Below, in pieces: positions 42,769 through 50,207 of a stretch of DNA of 64,000 bases. The translations under genes were made by a program, and so were the position numbers. The first letter of the stretch is position 1. Every line of letters begins with the position of its first letter. Source of the DNA: Cloacibacterium caeni (GTDB lineage Bacteria > Bacteroidota > Bacteroidia > Flavobacteriales > Weeksellaceae); assembly GCF_907163125.1 (NCBI RefSeq), contig NZ_OU015319.1, positions 1,674,001 to 1,738,000 on the forward strand, given 5' to 3'. The notes beneath the pieces were generated by a model that saw only the letters and a program-made list of their open reading frames with translations, was not told the DNA's origin and made no database searches.

Positions 42769-43617
42769 ATGGAACAACTTTGGAAGAAAAAAAGCGTAAC
42801 TTTTTTAGCAATTATTTTTAGCGGTTTTATCTTTGCTCAAAATCACAGTGATTCTATAAAAATTAAACAATCTGTAATCAAAGAAAATCCAACAGATTCT
42901 TTAAAAGCACCACTTAATCAAGTAGGTCTCTCCCAAGTACAAAGCATTTATAGTGGTGGAATTTCTACCATGAGCACTACTTCTCTGCACTACATGAGAA
43001 AAACTAAAAACCAAAAATTAACCTTTATAGGTAGAGTAAACCTAAAATCTAGAGTAGAAATCACCAGCTTAAAATATGACGTAGAAGTCTACGCAAAACA
43101 TGGTAAAAACCATTATTCATTTATCGGAGCAAGTGTATCTGACCAAAAACTATTTCCTAATTATGAACTGTTCTACTCATTTTACACTAATCTAGGAAAA
43201 GGCTGGGAATTAGAAACAGGAACTAAGTTTTTAGCTGCAGAAAACTTTGATTTGGTAACACCCATTTTAGGAATCACAAAAGAAACCGACCACAACAGAA
43301 TCAGTCTCAGAAATTTCATCAGCTTCAGCCAAGGAAATACTTACTATTCTAACATGCTACAGTGGCGTAACTTTTTCAATGAAAAAAGAGATAATTTTTC
43401 TGTAGTGACTGGTTTTGGTAACGCTCCAGACAGTAGAAACATAGACCTTGCACAAGATTTTATTACCAACAAAACATTTTTTGCGGGATTAGGATACGAA
43501 AAGAACTTCAAGCCCTTTAAAATTTCTGCTACCTCCGTTTATAACAAAAATCAATACAGCACTGGTAGAACATTTAATCAGTATGATATCTATCTTACAT
43601 TAATGTATGATTTCTAA
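42769..43617 (+). CDS. YaiO-type outer-membrane beta-barrel protein
   Basis: The 282-residue protein has a signal peptide (SVTFLAIIFSGFIFAQ) and an even series of beta strands (LTFIGRVNLKSRVEITSLKYDVEVYAK, ELETGTKFLAAENFDLVTP) ending in the outer-membrane closing strand YDIYLTLMYDF with terminal Phe. It resembles the YaiO family of barrel proteins encoded with polysaccharide synthases. It follows the glycosyltransferase by 4 nt, so polymer export through the outer membrane is the simplest role (inference). Confidence 0.8.
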   Translation: MEQLWKKKSVTFLAIIFSGFIFAQNHSDSIKIKQSVIKENPTDSLKAPLNQVGLSQVQSIYSGGISTMSTTSLHYMRKTKNQKLTFIGRVNLKSRVEITSLKYDVEVYAKHGKNHYSFIGASVSDQKLFPNYELFYSFYTNLGKGWELETGTKFLAAENFDLVTPILGITKETDHNRISLRNFISFSQGNTYYSNMLQWRNFFNEKRDNFSVVTGFGNAPDSRNIDLAQDFITNKTFFAGLGYEKNFKPFKISATSVYNKNQYSTGRTFNQYDIYLTLMYDF

Positions 43618-43881
43618 AAAAAACAAAATACCCTGCTCAAGTTTCCCTAGATAAAACTATTGCAAAAGTAATTTAATGTTTTATGAGTGTTATATAATAA
43701 TTAATTCAAAAAATATGATTTAGATATCCACTTATATTAATACTTGTAAATTTACAGTTTAAAAGTTTTATTTTTATTTGGTTTTTTGTACAGAATACGA
43801 CATCGTAGGATTTATATATTCAATGTTTTGAGATTTGAATTTTTATGATGTGAATTTAAGAGAATTTGTTTAAAACTAAAA

Positions 43882-43915
43882 AAGAAAGACCTTCAATAAT
43901 GAAAGTCTTTTTTAT
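43882..43915 (+). terminator. Terminator downstream of the exopolysaccharide-like operon
   Basis: AAAGAC-C-TTCA pairs with TGAA-A-GTCTTT around ATAA (one mismatch), followed by TTTTTT. It stands 265 nt after the operon; the stretch 43618-43880 holds no gene that I can see. Confidence 0.65.
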
Positions 43916-43920
43916 TATGT

Positions 43921-43973
43921 TTTGGCTAAAGCCAAATTGTTTTTATGATTTCTAAAACGGACTAAAGTCCGTT
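43921..43973. repeat. GGCTAAAGCC and GGACTAAAGTCC palindromic repeats
   Basis: TTTGGCTAAAGCCAAA (43921-43936) and AACGGACTAAAGTCCGTT (43956-43973) stand together. A degenerate first unit (TTTGGCTAAATC) and a full second unit appear again, in the same order, at 50134-50186. The pair therefore behaves as one mobile repeat. Confidence 0.7.
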
Positions 43974-44058
43974 CCTATTGATAAAAATATTCATAAATCC
44001 TGTGAATTACTTCATTATTTCATTCCTCGCAAATATTTTTCAAAAATCATAACTCGAA

Positions 44059-44595
44059 TTACTCTTTAATCTTTGATTTAAACTTCTTTTGATAATTTTC
44101 CCATTGTTCACGGGTTTTGATGTTTTTATATTCGCCTTTAGAAAACATAGTGATATAAGGCTCTAATTCTTTGGCAGAGAAATATCCCATCAAATTGGTA
44201 ATGGGTTGAGCATTTTCGTCTAAAAATACCAGAGCTGGATATCCATTGACATTCATAAACTTCGCGAACTGGTGCATTGCATTTTTGCTTTCTGCCTTGT
44301 TAGCAAAATCTGGATTGGTAAAAACTCTGTCGTAAAAATTAACCGTCTGATTGCCTTCTGCGTTGAATTTTACAGCATAAAAATTTTCATTGATGTATTT
44401 CGAAATAATAGGATGTGAATAGGTCTGTTTATCCATCAATTTACACGGTCCACACCAATCTGCATAAAAATCGATGAGAATCTTTTTTGGATTGGTTTTT
44501 TGAGCAGTTAACGCTTGTTCCATCGTCATCCAATTCACTTGTGAAAAGGAAAAACTGAACACCCAAAGAAATAACATCGATAAAGTAGTTTTCAT
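44059..44595 (-). CDS. Secreted thioredoxin-fold protein
   Basis: The 178-residue protein has a signal peptide (TLSMLFLWVFSFSFSQ) and a single thioredoxin-like domain with DFYADWCGPCKLMDKQTYSH (CGPC), MNVNGYPALVFLDENAQP and helical ends. It likely works as a periplasmic thiol-disulfide oxidoreductase, a shorter relative of the protein at 38007. It lies 18 nt after a peptide transporter gene and is probably co-transcribed. Confidence 0.88.
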   Translation of the reverse strand: MKTTLSMLFLWVFSFSFSQVNWMTMEQALTAQKTNPKKILIDFYADWCGPCKLMDKQTYSHPIISKYINENFYAVKFNAEGNQTVNFYDRVFTNPDFANKAESKNAMHQFAKFMNVNGYPALVFLDENAQPITNLMGYFSAKELEPYITMFSKGEYKNIKTREQWENYQKKFKSKIKE

Positions 44596-44613
44596 AAAGT
44601 AGTTTTTATGTAG

Positions 44614-46125
44614 TTAATGAACCTCTTGCATTAATTTTTTCACAAAAGGAGATATCAAAATCAGTACCAAACCAGCTACTAAAGCATAGATTCCTAAATC
44701 TTTATATCCTTCTGTGTAAGTAATTAGTTTTTCATAGTTGGTTGCACCTTCCTTTGCTGAAGCCATGTTTGCACCAATAATTCCTGCAACATATTGTCCG
44801 TAAGCTGAAGCCAAAAACCACATTCCCATCATCATTCCTTGTAACTTTTCAGTAGAAAGTTTCGTCATAATAGACAAACCAATTGGCGATAAGCATAATT
44901 CGCCAAAAGTAATGATCAATAAAGCAATTGTGAAAATATTGAGAGAAGTTATCCCTTGAAGATTCGCGAAAAATTTAGTCGCAAAAAGTACGTAATATCC
45001 TAATCCTAAAAAGATAAATCCTAATCCGAATTTGATTAAAGTATTGGGTTCCAGTTTTCTTTCACTTAACCAAATCCATAATAAACCAATAATTGGTGCT
45101 AAGAAAATAATGAAAAATGCACCTCCAGAATTGTTCACTCCATTCGGATCTAATCCTAGTAAGTCTTTGTTCAGATTATTCGCAGCAAAAATGCTCAAAG
45201 AACCTCCACTCTGCTCATAAATTCCCCAGAAAAGAATAGAGAAAATAATAAAAACCAAAGCTGCCCAAAGTTTTTTTCTTTCGGCAGGTGTAACCTTTGT
45301 CATTTCATAGAATAGATAAATGAGCGTCAATGGACCTACAATATACATAAACAAATCTGTGTATTCGGTTATAGAAACCATCGTCATAATTATAGGTACA
45401 AAAACCAAAGAAAGGACATAAACTCCATATTCTTTCCATTTTGCCATAGGTGAAAAAGTTCCATCTGCATTTAATGTTTGAGGCTGTAAACCAATTGGTC
45501 CTAATCTTCTTTGAGTAAAGATAAAATTCACCAAACTTACCACCATAACAATAGCTGCCAAACTGAAAGCTACGTTCCATCTTTTATCTTCTGGAATAAA
45601 ACTAGAAAACATTTCGCCTTTACCAATAGCGATACAGAAATAACCACCCAATAAAGCGCCTAAGTTGATTCCTGCATAAAAAAGTGAGAAACCTGCATCT
45701 GTTCTAGAATCTCCCGCTTTATAAAGTTTTCCTACCATAGTAGAAATATTGGGTTTAAAAAAACCTGTTCCAATTACCGTAAAAGCAATTCCTAAAAAGA
45801 AAAACTGATGTGGATCTATAGATAAAATAATACTCCCAACAATCATCAGTAAACCTCCCCAAAATAAAGATTTTCTAAAACCAAGGATTTTATCTGCAAA
45901 AAGTCCGCCCACAAAAGTAAAAGCATATACAAAAGCTTGAGTAGCTCCATATTGAAGATTGGCTTGTTCGTCTCCGAAATTGAGTTGAGAAATCATGAAG
46001 AACACAAGCATTCCGCGCATTCCGTAGAAGCAGAAACGTTCCCACATTTCAGAGAAAAAGAGTGACCAAATCTGGCGAGGATATTTGCCTTTAAAATCTT
46101 GAATTTGTTCGAGAGTTAAATTCAT
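44614..46125 (-). CDS. POT/PTR2-family proton-dependent peptide transporter (copy 1)
   Basis: The 503-residue protein has about 14 membrane spans and PTR2 signatures: FFSEMWERFCFYGMRGML in span 1, GFFKPNISTMVGKLY after span 4, FSLFYAGINLGALLGGY and GELCLSPIGLSIMTKLS. POT transporters import di- and tripeptides with protons. ATG 46125 is preferred; a longer frame enters the inverted-repeat region. It is the last of three consecutive paralogues on this strand. Confidence 0.93.
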   Translation of the reverse strand: MNLTLEQIQDFKGKYPRQIWSLFFSEMWERFCFYGMRGMLVFFMISQLNFGDEQANLQYGATQAFVYAFTFVGGLFADKILGFRKSLFWGGLLMIVGSIILSIDPHQFFFLGIAFTVIGTGFFKPNISTMVGKLYKAGDSRTDAGFSLFYAGINLGALLGGYFCIAIGKGEMFSSFIPEDKRWNVAFSLAAIVMVVSLVNFIFTQRRLGPIGLQPQTLNADGTFSPMAKWKEYGVYVLSLVFVPIIMTMVSITEYTDLFMYIVGPLTLIYLFYEMTKVTPAERKKLWAALVFIIFSILFWGIYEQSGGSLSIFAANNLNKDLLGLDPNGVNNSGGAFFIIFLAPIIGLLWIWLSERKLEPNTLIKFGLGFIFLGLGYYVLFATKFFANLQGITSLNIFTIALLIITFGELCLSPIGLSIMTKLSTEKLQGMMMGMWFLASAYGQYVAGIIGANMASAKEGATNYEKLITYTEGYKDLGIYALVAGLVLILISPFVKKLMQEVH

Positions 46126-46148
46126 TTTAATTGTATTTCTTGTTAAAA

Positions 46149-46181
46149 ACTTTGTCAAAGATTTTTAAACTTTGACAAAGT
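46149..46181. promoter_or_regulatory. Inverted pair of CTTTGTCAAAG palindromes before transporter copy 1
   Basis: CTTTGTCAAAG (46150-46160) and its reverse complement CTTTGACAAAG (46170-46180) are separated by nine A/T-rich bases. Each is itself nearly palindromic. The pair lies 24-55 nt before the start codon, fitting either a regulator site or a leader hairpin. Confidence 0.5.
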
Positions 46182-46192
46182 AGTACGAAAAT

Positions 46193-46226
46193 AAAAAAAA
46201 CCTCTGACATTGCAGAGGTTTTAGTG
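46193..46226 (-). terminator. Terminator of transporter copy 2
   Basis: On the minus strand AAAACCTCTG pairs with CAGAGGTTTT around six bases, followed by TTTTATTTT, 20 nt after the stop at 46242. Confidence 0.8.
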
Positions 46227-46241
46227 AGTTTTATGATAATT

Positions 46242-47747
46242 TTAATTTACGCCGTGCATTTTCTTTTCTAACCATCTACTCATCACGAATAGAACTGCTG
46301 CTGCAACTCCACACATTACAATGAATACTAAGAAGAAATCAAATAAATTAGCAATTTGGAAACCTAAGAAAGAAGTAGTAGCAGCGTCTTCTCCAGCTTC
46401 TCCACCTCCAGGAATTAATGCTGAAAGTGTTCCTGCAAATTTATTCGCTGCTGCATTCGCTAGGAACCAAGTTCCCATCAATAATGATGAAAATCTAGCA
46501 GGTGAAAGTTTAGAAACCATTGATAATCCAATTGGTGACAAACAAAGTTCTCCCATCGTGTGAATCACATAAAGACCGATTAACCAGAACATAGATACTT
46601 TGTCCATTGCTCCTAAACCGTAAACTGCAAATGCGATTACTACATAACCAAGAGCTACTAAAGATAAACCAATCGCCATTTTTTTAGGAGAAGTAGGTTC
46701 TAATCCTCTGTTTCCTAATCTTAACCAAAGTGAAGAAAATAATGGTGCTAAAAGGATAATTGCTAATGGATTTACAGATTGGAAATAAGAAGCTGGCATT
46801 TCCCAACCGAATAAAGTTCTATCTGTTTGTCTGTCTGCAAAAATAGTAAGCGAAGCTCCTGCCTGTTCAAATGCTCCCCAGAAGAAAATCACGAAAAACG
46901 CCAGAATGAAGATCACCATAATTCTGTCTCTTTCGTCTTTTGTAAGGGATTTATCTGTTAAAATAATAAGCGGCATTGCAATCATCGCTCCGTAAATTAA
47001 ATATCCAATAATATCTAACTCGCTATTGAACATCGTTTTGAAGTTCATTAAGAAGAAAATCAAAGCGGTAGCTGCGATTACAATTCCTATTTGTTTTACG
47101 CCAAATTTCTGTGTAGGCATTCCAATAGGGTTATTGTCTGCATCTACTAAAAGTTTATTTTTTTGAGCTACGAAAGTGATCAAACCAATAATCATCCCGA
47201 TTCCAGCTGCTAAAAAGCCCCATTTGAAGTCTATTTTTTCAGCTAAAGTTCCACAAATTAATGGTGAAAAGAACGCTCCTAAGTTAATTCCCATGTAGAA
47301 AATGGTAAATGCAGCATCTACTCTTCTGTCTCCTTTTGGATACAACTGACCTACCATTGTAGAAATATTTGGTTTAAAGAAACCGTTTCCAATGATGAGT
47401 AAAGTAAGACCTACCCACATTAATGAAATAGCAGCACCACCTGAAGCTGAAGCACTAAAAAACATCGCAAACTGACCAAGAGCCATTAATATACCTCCAA
47501 TTTCTATACTTCTTCTGTTTCCTAAAAATCTATCAGAAAGATAACCTCCCAAAAGTGGTGTTAAGTATACCAAACCTGTATAACTACCGTAGATATTAGA
47601 AGCGTCAGAATCTGGCATAAGAAGCATTTTCGTCATGTATAAGATAAAAATTGCTCTCATACCGTAGTAAGAGAAACGTTCCCACATTTCAGTCATGAAT
47701 AAAAGGTATAGTCCTTTAGGATGTCCTTTTTGTTGTGCTGTATCCAT
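46242..47747 (-). CDS. POT/PTR2-family proton-dependent peptide transporter (copy 2)
   Basis: The 501-residue paralogue keeps the same motifs: LFMTEMWERFSYYGMRAIF, GNGFFKPNISTMVGQLYP, FTIFYMGINLGAFFSP and GELCLSPIGLSMVSKLSP. It has its own promoter (47779) and terminator (46193), so the three copies are separately controlled. The specificity may differ from the neighbours but cannot be read from sequence. Confidence 0.93.
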   Translation of the reverse strand: MDTAQQKGHPKGLYLLFMTEMWERFSYYGMRAIFILYMTKMLLMPDSDASNIYGSYTGLVYLTPLLGGYLSDRFLGNRRSIEIGGILMALGQFAMFFSASASGGAAISLMWVGLTLLIIGNGFFKPNISTMVGQLYPKGDRRVDAAFTIFYMGINLGAFFSPLICGTLAEKIDFKWGFLAAGIGMIIGLITFVAQKNKLLVDADNNPIGMPTQKFGVKQIGIVIAATALIFFLMNFKTMFNSELDIIGYLIYGAMIAMPLIILTDKSLTKDERDRIMVIFILAFFVIFFWGAFEQAGASLTIFADRQTDRTLFGWEMPASYFQSVNPLAIILLAPLFSSLWLRLGNRGLEPTSPKKMAIGLSLVALGYVVIAFAVYGLGAMDKVSMFWLIGLYVIHTMGELCLSPIGLSMVSKLSPARFSSLLMGTWFLANAAANKFAGTLSALIPGGGEAGEDAATTSFLGFQIANLFDFFLVFIVMCGVAAAVLFVMSRWLEKKMHGVN

Positions 47748-47778
47748 ATTTTTATTGTTAATTTTTTGTTAAGACTAG

Positions 47779-47807
47779 CAAATATAGTTTTTTTTTGGTT
47801 TAGTCAA
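47779..47807 (-). promoter_or_regulatory. Promoter of transporter copy 2
   Basis: On the minus strand TATATTTG (47779-47786) is a perfect -7 box, with TTG near 47805 at 18-nt spacing. The start codon is 31 nt downstream. Confidence 0.6.
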
Positions 47808-47808
47808 T

Positions 47809-47840
47809 AAAAAAGTCAGCACTAAAAGTACTGACTTATA
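47809..47840 (-). terminator. Terminator of transporter copy 3
   Basis: On the minus strand AAGTCAGTACTTTTAGTGCTGACTT forms a hairpin (AAGTCAG/CTGACTT outer stem) followed by TTTTATTG. It abuts the promoter of copy 2. Confidence 0.75.
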
Positions 47841-47849
47841 TCTTCTTAA

Positions 47850-49505
47850 TTAGTGACCTTGGTCTTTCATAATTTTATTCAAACGCTTTAGCATAGATGC
47901 TCCTAGTAGAGTCGCAAAGATGAGTAAAGCAAAATTCACCAAGAAATAATTCATCTTATTGTCATAGCTGTACCAAGTACTTGCCAAAATTCCTGAAAGT
48001 TTGTTTCCTACTGAATTGGCCAAGAAGAAACCACCCATCATTAAAGCGGTGATTCTCGCTGGCGAAAGTTTTGACACGAAAGAAAGTCCCATCGGTGATA
48101 AACATAATTCCCCAACCGTAATCACTCCATAACTTGCTACTAACCACCACGGTGAAACTTTTACGGCTCCATTGTCACCAGCATAAACTGCAAGAACCAT
48201 CACCAAACAAGAAAGTGCTGAGATAAATAATCCCAAAACAATTTTAGTTGGAGTTAAAGGTTCTTTTCCTTTTCTTCTGAGCATTGCCCAGAATGCTACA
48301 ATTACTGGCGTTAACGCAATTACCCAAAATGGATTAATGGATTGGAATAATTCTGTATTGTATAAGAATACTTTCTGGGAAGGATTTTGCTCTAATTGCG
48401 CTTTTTGTTCAGGCTTAATATTTCTGAAATAGATATCTTTCCCTTGAGTTTTTAACGTCTTACCGTCTTCTCCTTTTTGGGTTTGATATTGGTCATCATA
48501 CACAGAAACTTCCTTGTCTTTGAAGTCTTTTCCATCAACCATATAAATATCTTCCAAAGGTTTTTCTACACCTGCAGGAACACTTCTATCGGTATAATAG
48601 TTTGCCCAACGTGTTAAAGCGGTTCCGTTTTGCTTGAAAACCGCCCAGAAAAACATCGAAATTAAAAAGATAGACAATAATGCTCCAATTGCAGGTTTTT
48701 CTTTCTGATTCGCTTTGAAATAAAGAGAAACATAAAAATAAATAACAGGAATACATGCAAAAATAAACGCATCTGTACTATCACTTCCGAAAATTTCTCC
48801 TGGTAAGAACCAACCGATTGCTCCTGCAATAATTGCAGGTAAGAATACTTTAACCAAAATTTCAGAAAGTTTGGTATCTCCTTCCTGTACTGGCTTCATT
48901 TCTGCAGCCTGTCTGTAATGTTTCATTCCTACGGTAAAGACAACTAAACCAACCAACATCCCGATTCCTGCTGTTATAAACGCTTCTCCCCAACCGAATT
49001 TATTACGCATAAATGCTGCAATAATATTACAGATGAAAGCTCCGATATTAATTCCCATGTAGAAAATGTTATAACCAGAATCTTTATTGGCTTTATATTT
49101 TTCGTCTGAATAAAGATTTCCTAAAAGTGTAGAAATAGTAGGCTTAAAGAAACCATTCCCCACAATAATTAATCCTAAAGAAGTATAAAAAAGTGGTAAA
49201 TCTTTGAAAACGCCCATCCCAATGTAACCTGCAGCCATCAAAATACCACCCAAATAAATAGATTTCACGTATCCTAGAACTCTATCTGCCAAGAAACCAC
49301 CGATAAATGGAGTAAGATAAGTAAGAGCAATATAAGTCCCGAAGATATCATCTGCCATTTTATCAGGAAGACCTAATCCTCCTCTCATTCCTTCTGGCTC
49401 AATAAGATATAATACAAAAATTCCTAAAATTAAATAGTAGCCGAATCTTTCCCACATTTCTGTGAAGAACAAATACGGTAAACCTTTTGGATGTTTATTG
49501 TTCAT
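47850..49505 (-). CDS. POT/PTR2-family proton-dependent peptide transporter (copy 3, with long loop)
   Basis: This 551-residue paralogue has LFFTEMWERFGYYLILGIF, GNGFFKPTISTLLGNLYS, YNIFYMGINIGAFICN and GELCLSPMGLSFVSKLSP. It differs from the other two by a hydrophilic insertion of some 70 residues (about 300-385: YMVDGKDFKDKEVSVYDDQY and following), expected on one membrane face. The start ATG 49505 is chosen by its distance from the -7 box at 49521. Confidence 0.93.
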   Translation of the reverse strand: MNNKHPKGLPYLFFTEMWERFGYYLILGIFVLYLIEPEGMRGGLGLPDKMADDIFGTYIALTYLTPFIGGFLADRVLGYVKSIYLGGILMAAGYIGMGVFKDLPLFYTSLGLIIVGNGFFKPTISTLLGNLYSDEKYKANKDSGYNIFYMGINIGAFICNIIAAFMRNKFGWGEAFITAGIGMLVGLVVFTVGMKHYRQAAEMKPVQEGDTKLSEILVKVFLPAIIAGAIGWFLPGEIFGSDSTDAFIFACIPVIYFYVSLYFKANQKEKPAIGALLSIFLISMFFWAVFKQNGTALTRWANYYTDRSVPAGVEKPLEDIYMVDGKDFKDKEVSVYDDQYQTQKGEDGKTLKTQGKDIYFRNIKPEQKAQLEQNPSQKVFLYNTELFQSINPFWVIALTPVIVAFWAMLRRKGKEPLTPTKIVLGLFISALSCLVMVLAVYAGDNGAVKVSPWWLVASYGVITVGELCLSPMGLSFVSKLSPARITALMMGGFFLANSVGNKLSGILASTWYSYDNKMNYFLVNFALLIFATLLGASMLKRLNKIMKDQGH

Positions 49506-49520
49506 AAAATTTATTTTTCC

Positions 49521-49528
49521 CAAAAATA
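49521..49528 (-). promoter_or_regulatory. -7 box of transporter copy 3
   Basis: TATTTTTG on the minus strand, 15 nt before ATG 49505. Confidence 0.55.
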
Positions 49529-49557
49529 AGTTTTTTAAATGGAATGAAAAATTTTTC

Positions 49558-49565
49558 TAACTTTG
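49558..49565 (+). promoter_or_regulatory. -7 box of the toxin-antitoxin operon
   Basis: TAACTTTG, 21 nt before ATG 49587, divergent to the transporter promoter at 49521. It excludes the in-frame TTG at 49563 as start. Confidence 0.6.
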
Positions 49566-49586
49566 ATAAAAATAAATTCTAAAAAA

Positions 49587-49835
49587 ATGGAAATCACAAT
49601 AAAAGATTTAGAAAGAAATCTAAAGACACTTCCCAAAGAACTTTTAGGAAATGTGAATGATTATATTGATTTCTTGAAGGAGAAATACTTAGATAAAGAT
49701 TGGGCAAATCAATTATCTGAAACTCAAAAAAAATCTATTGAAAAAGGAATTTCAGATATAGAAAATGGGAACATCATTTCGCATGAAGAAGCCAAACAAA
49801 AAATTAGAAATTACCTTCAATCAAAAGCCATTTAA
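49587..49835 (+). CDS. Antitoxin of a RelE/ParE-type module
   Basis: The 82-residue acidic, helical protein (MEITIKDLERNLKTLPKELL, then WANQLSETQKKSIEKGISDIENGNIISHEEAKQKI) has the layout of small antitoxins whose C-terminal helix wraps the toxin; HEEAKQKI is typical. It is directly followed by the toxin gene (TAA then ATG, no gap). It probably neutralises the toxin and represses its own promoter. Its N-terminal DNA-binding family is not clear. Confidence 0.8.
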   Translation: MEITIKDLERNLKTLPKELLGNVNDYIDFLKEKYLDKDWANQLSETQKKSIEKGISDIENGNIISHEEAKQKIRNYLQSKAI

Positions 49836-50114
49836 ATGAAAATTGTTTGGTCTAAAGAAACTCTAGAAAACTATTTAAAAGTTTTAGATTATTTACTAGA
49901 AAACTGGACAATAAAAGAAATTGAAAGATTTGAAAATAATTTTAACGAACTGATTGAAAGGTTAAAATCACACAAAGAAATTTGTCCAAAATCTAAACTT
50001 CTAAATTTCAGAAAATGCAAAATAGACGAAAATAATTCTTTAATTTATCAAGAAGTAAATCATACAATTTTCCTTATCACAATTATAGATAATAGAAGCT
50101 TTCATAGCTACTAA
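49836..50114 (+). CDS. RelE/ParE-family toxin
   Basis: The 92-residue protein has the ParE/RelE fold pattern: VWSKETLENYLKVLDYLLENW at the N terminus, FENNFNELIERLKSHKEICP, a central FRKCKIDENNSLIYQEV sheet and the C-terminal FLITIIDNRSFHSY. Toxins of this family cleave mRNA on ribosomes or poison gyrase; which applies is not known. The module lies alone between the peptide transporter and peptidase genes, suggesting lateral gain. Confidence 0.82.
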   Translation: MKIVWSKETLENYLKVLDYLLENWTIKEIERFENNFNELIERLKSHKEICPKSKLLNFRKCKIDENNSLIYQEVNHTIFLITIIDNRSFHSY

Positions 50115-50133
50115 AATTCGAAAATTTAATAAG

Positions 50134-50187
50134 TTTTGGCTAAATCTAATGGAATTTTCATAAAAAAAGCGGACTAAAGTCCGCTTA
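50134..50187 (-). terminator. GGACTAAAGTCC repeat acting as terminator of the DPP gene
   Basis: AAGCGGACTAAAGTCCGCTT (50167-50186) is a perfect palindrome with an A-run on its left, so on the minus strand it ends in TTTTTTTA, 20 nt after the DPP stop at 50208. It belongs to the same repeat family as 43956-43973, here used as a terminator. Confidence 0.7.
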
Positions 50188-50207
50188 ATATTGAGTTTCT
50201 GACTATT

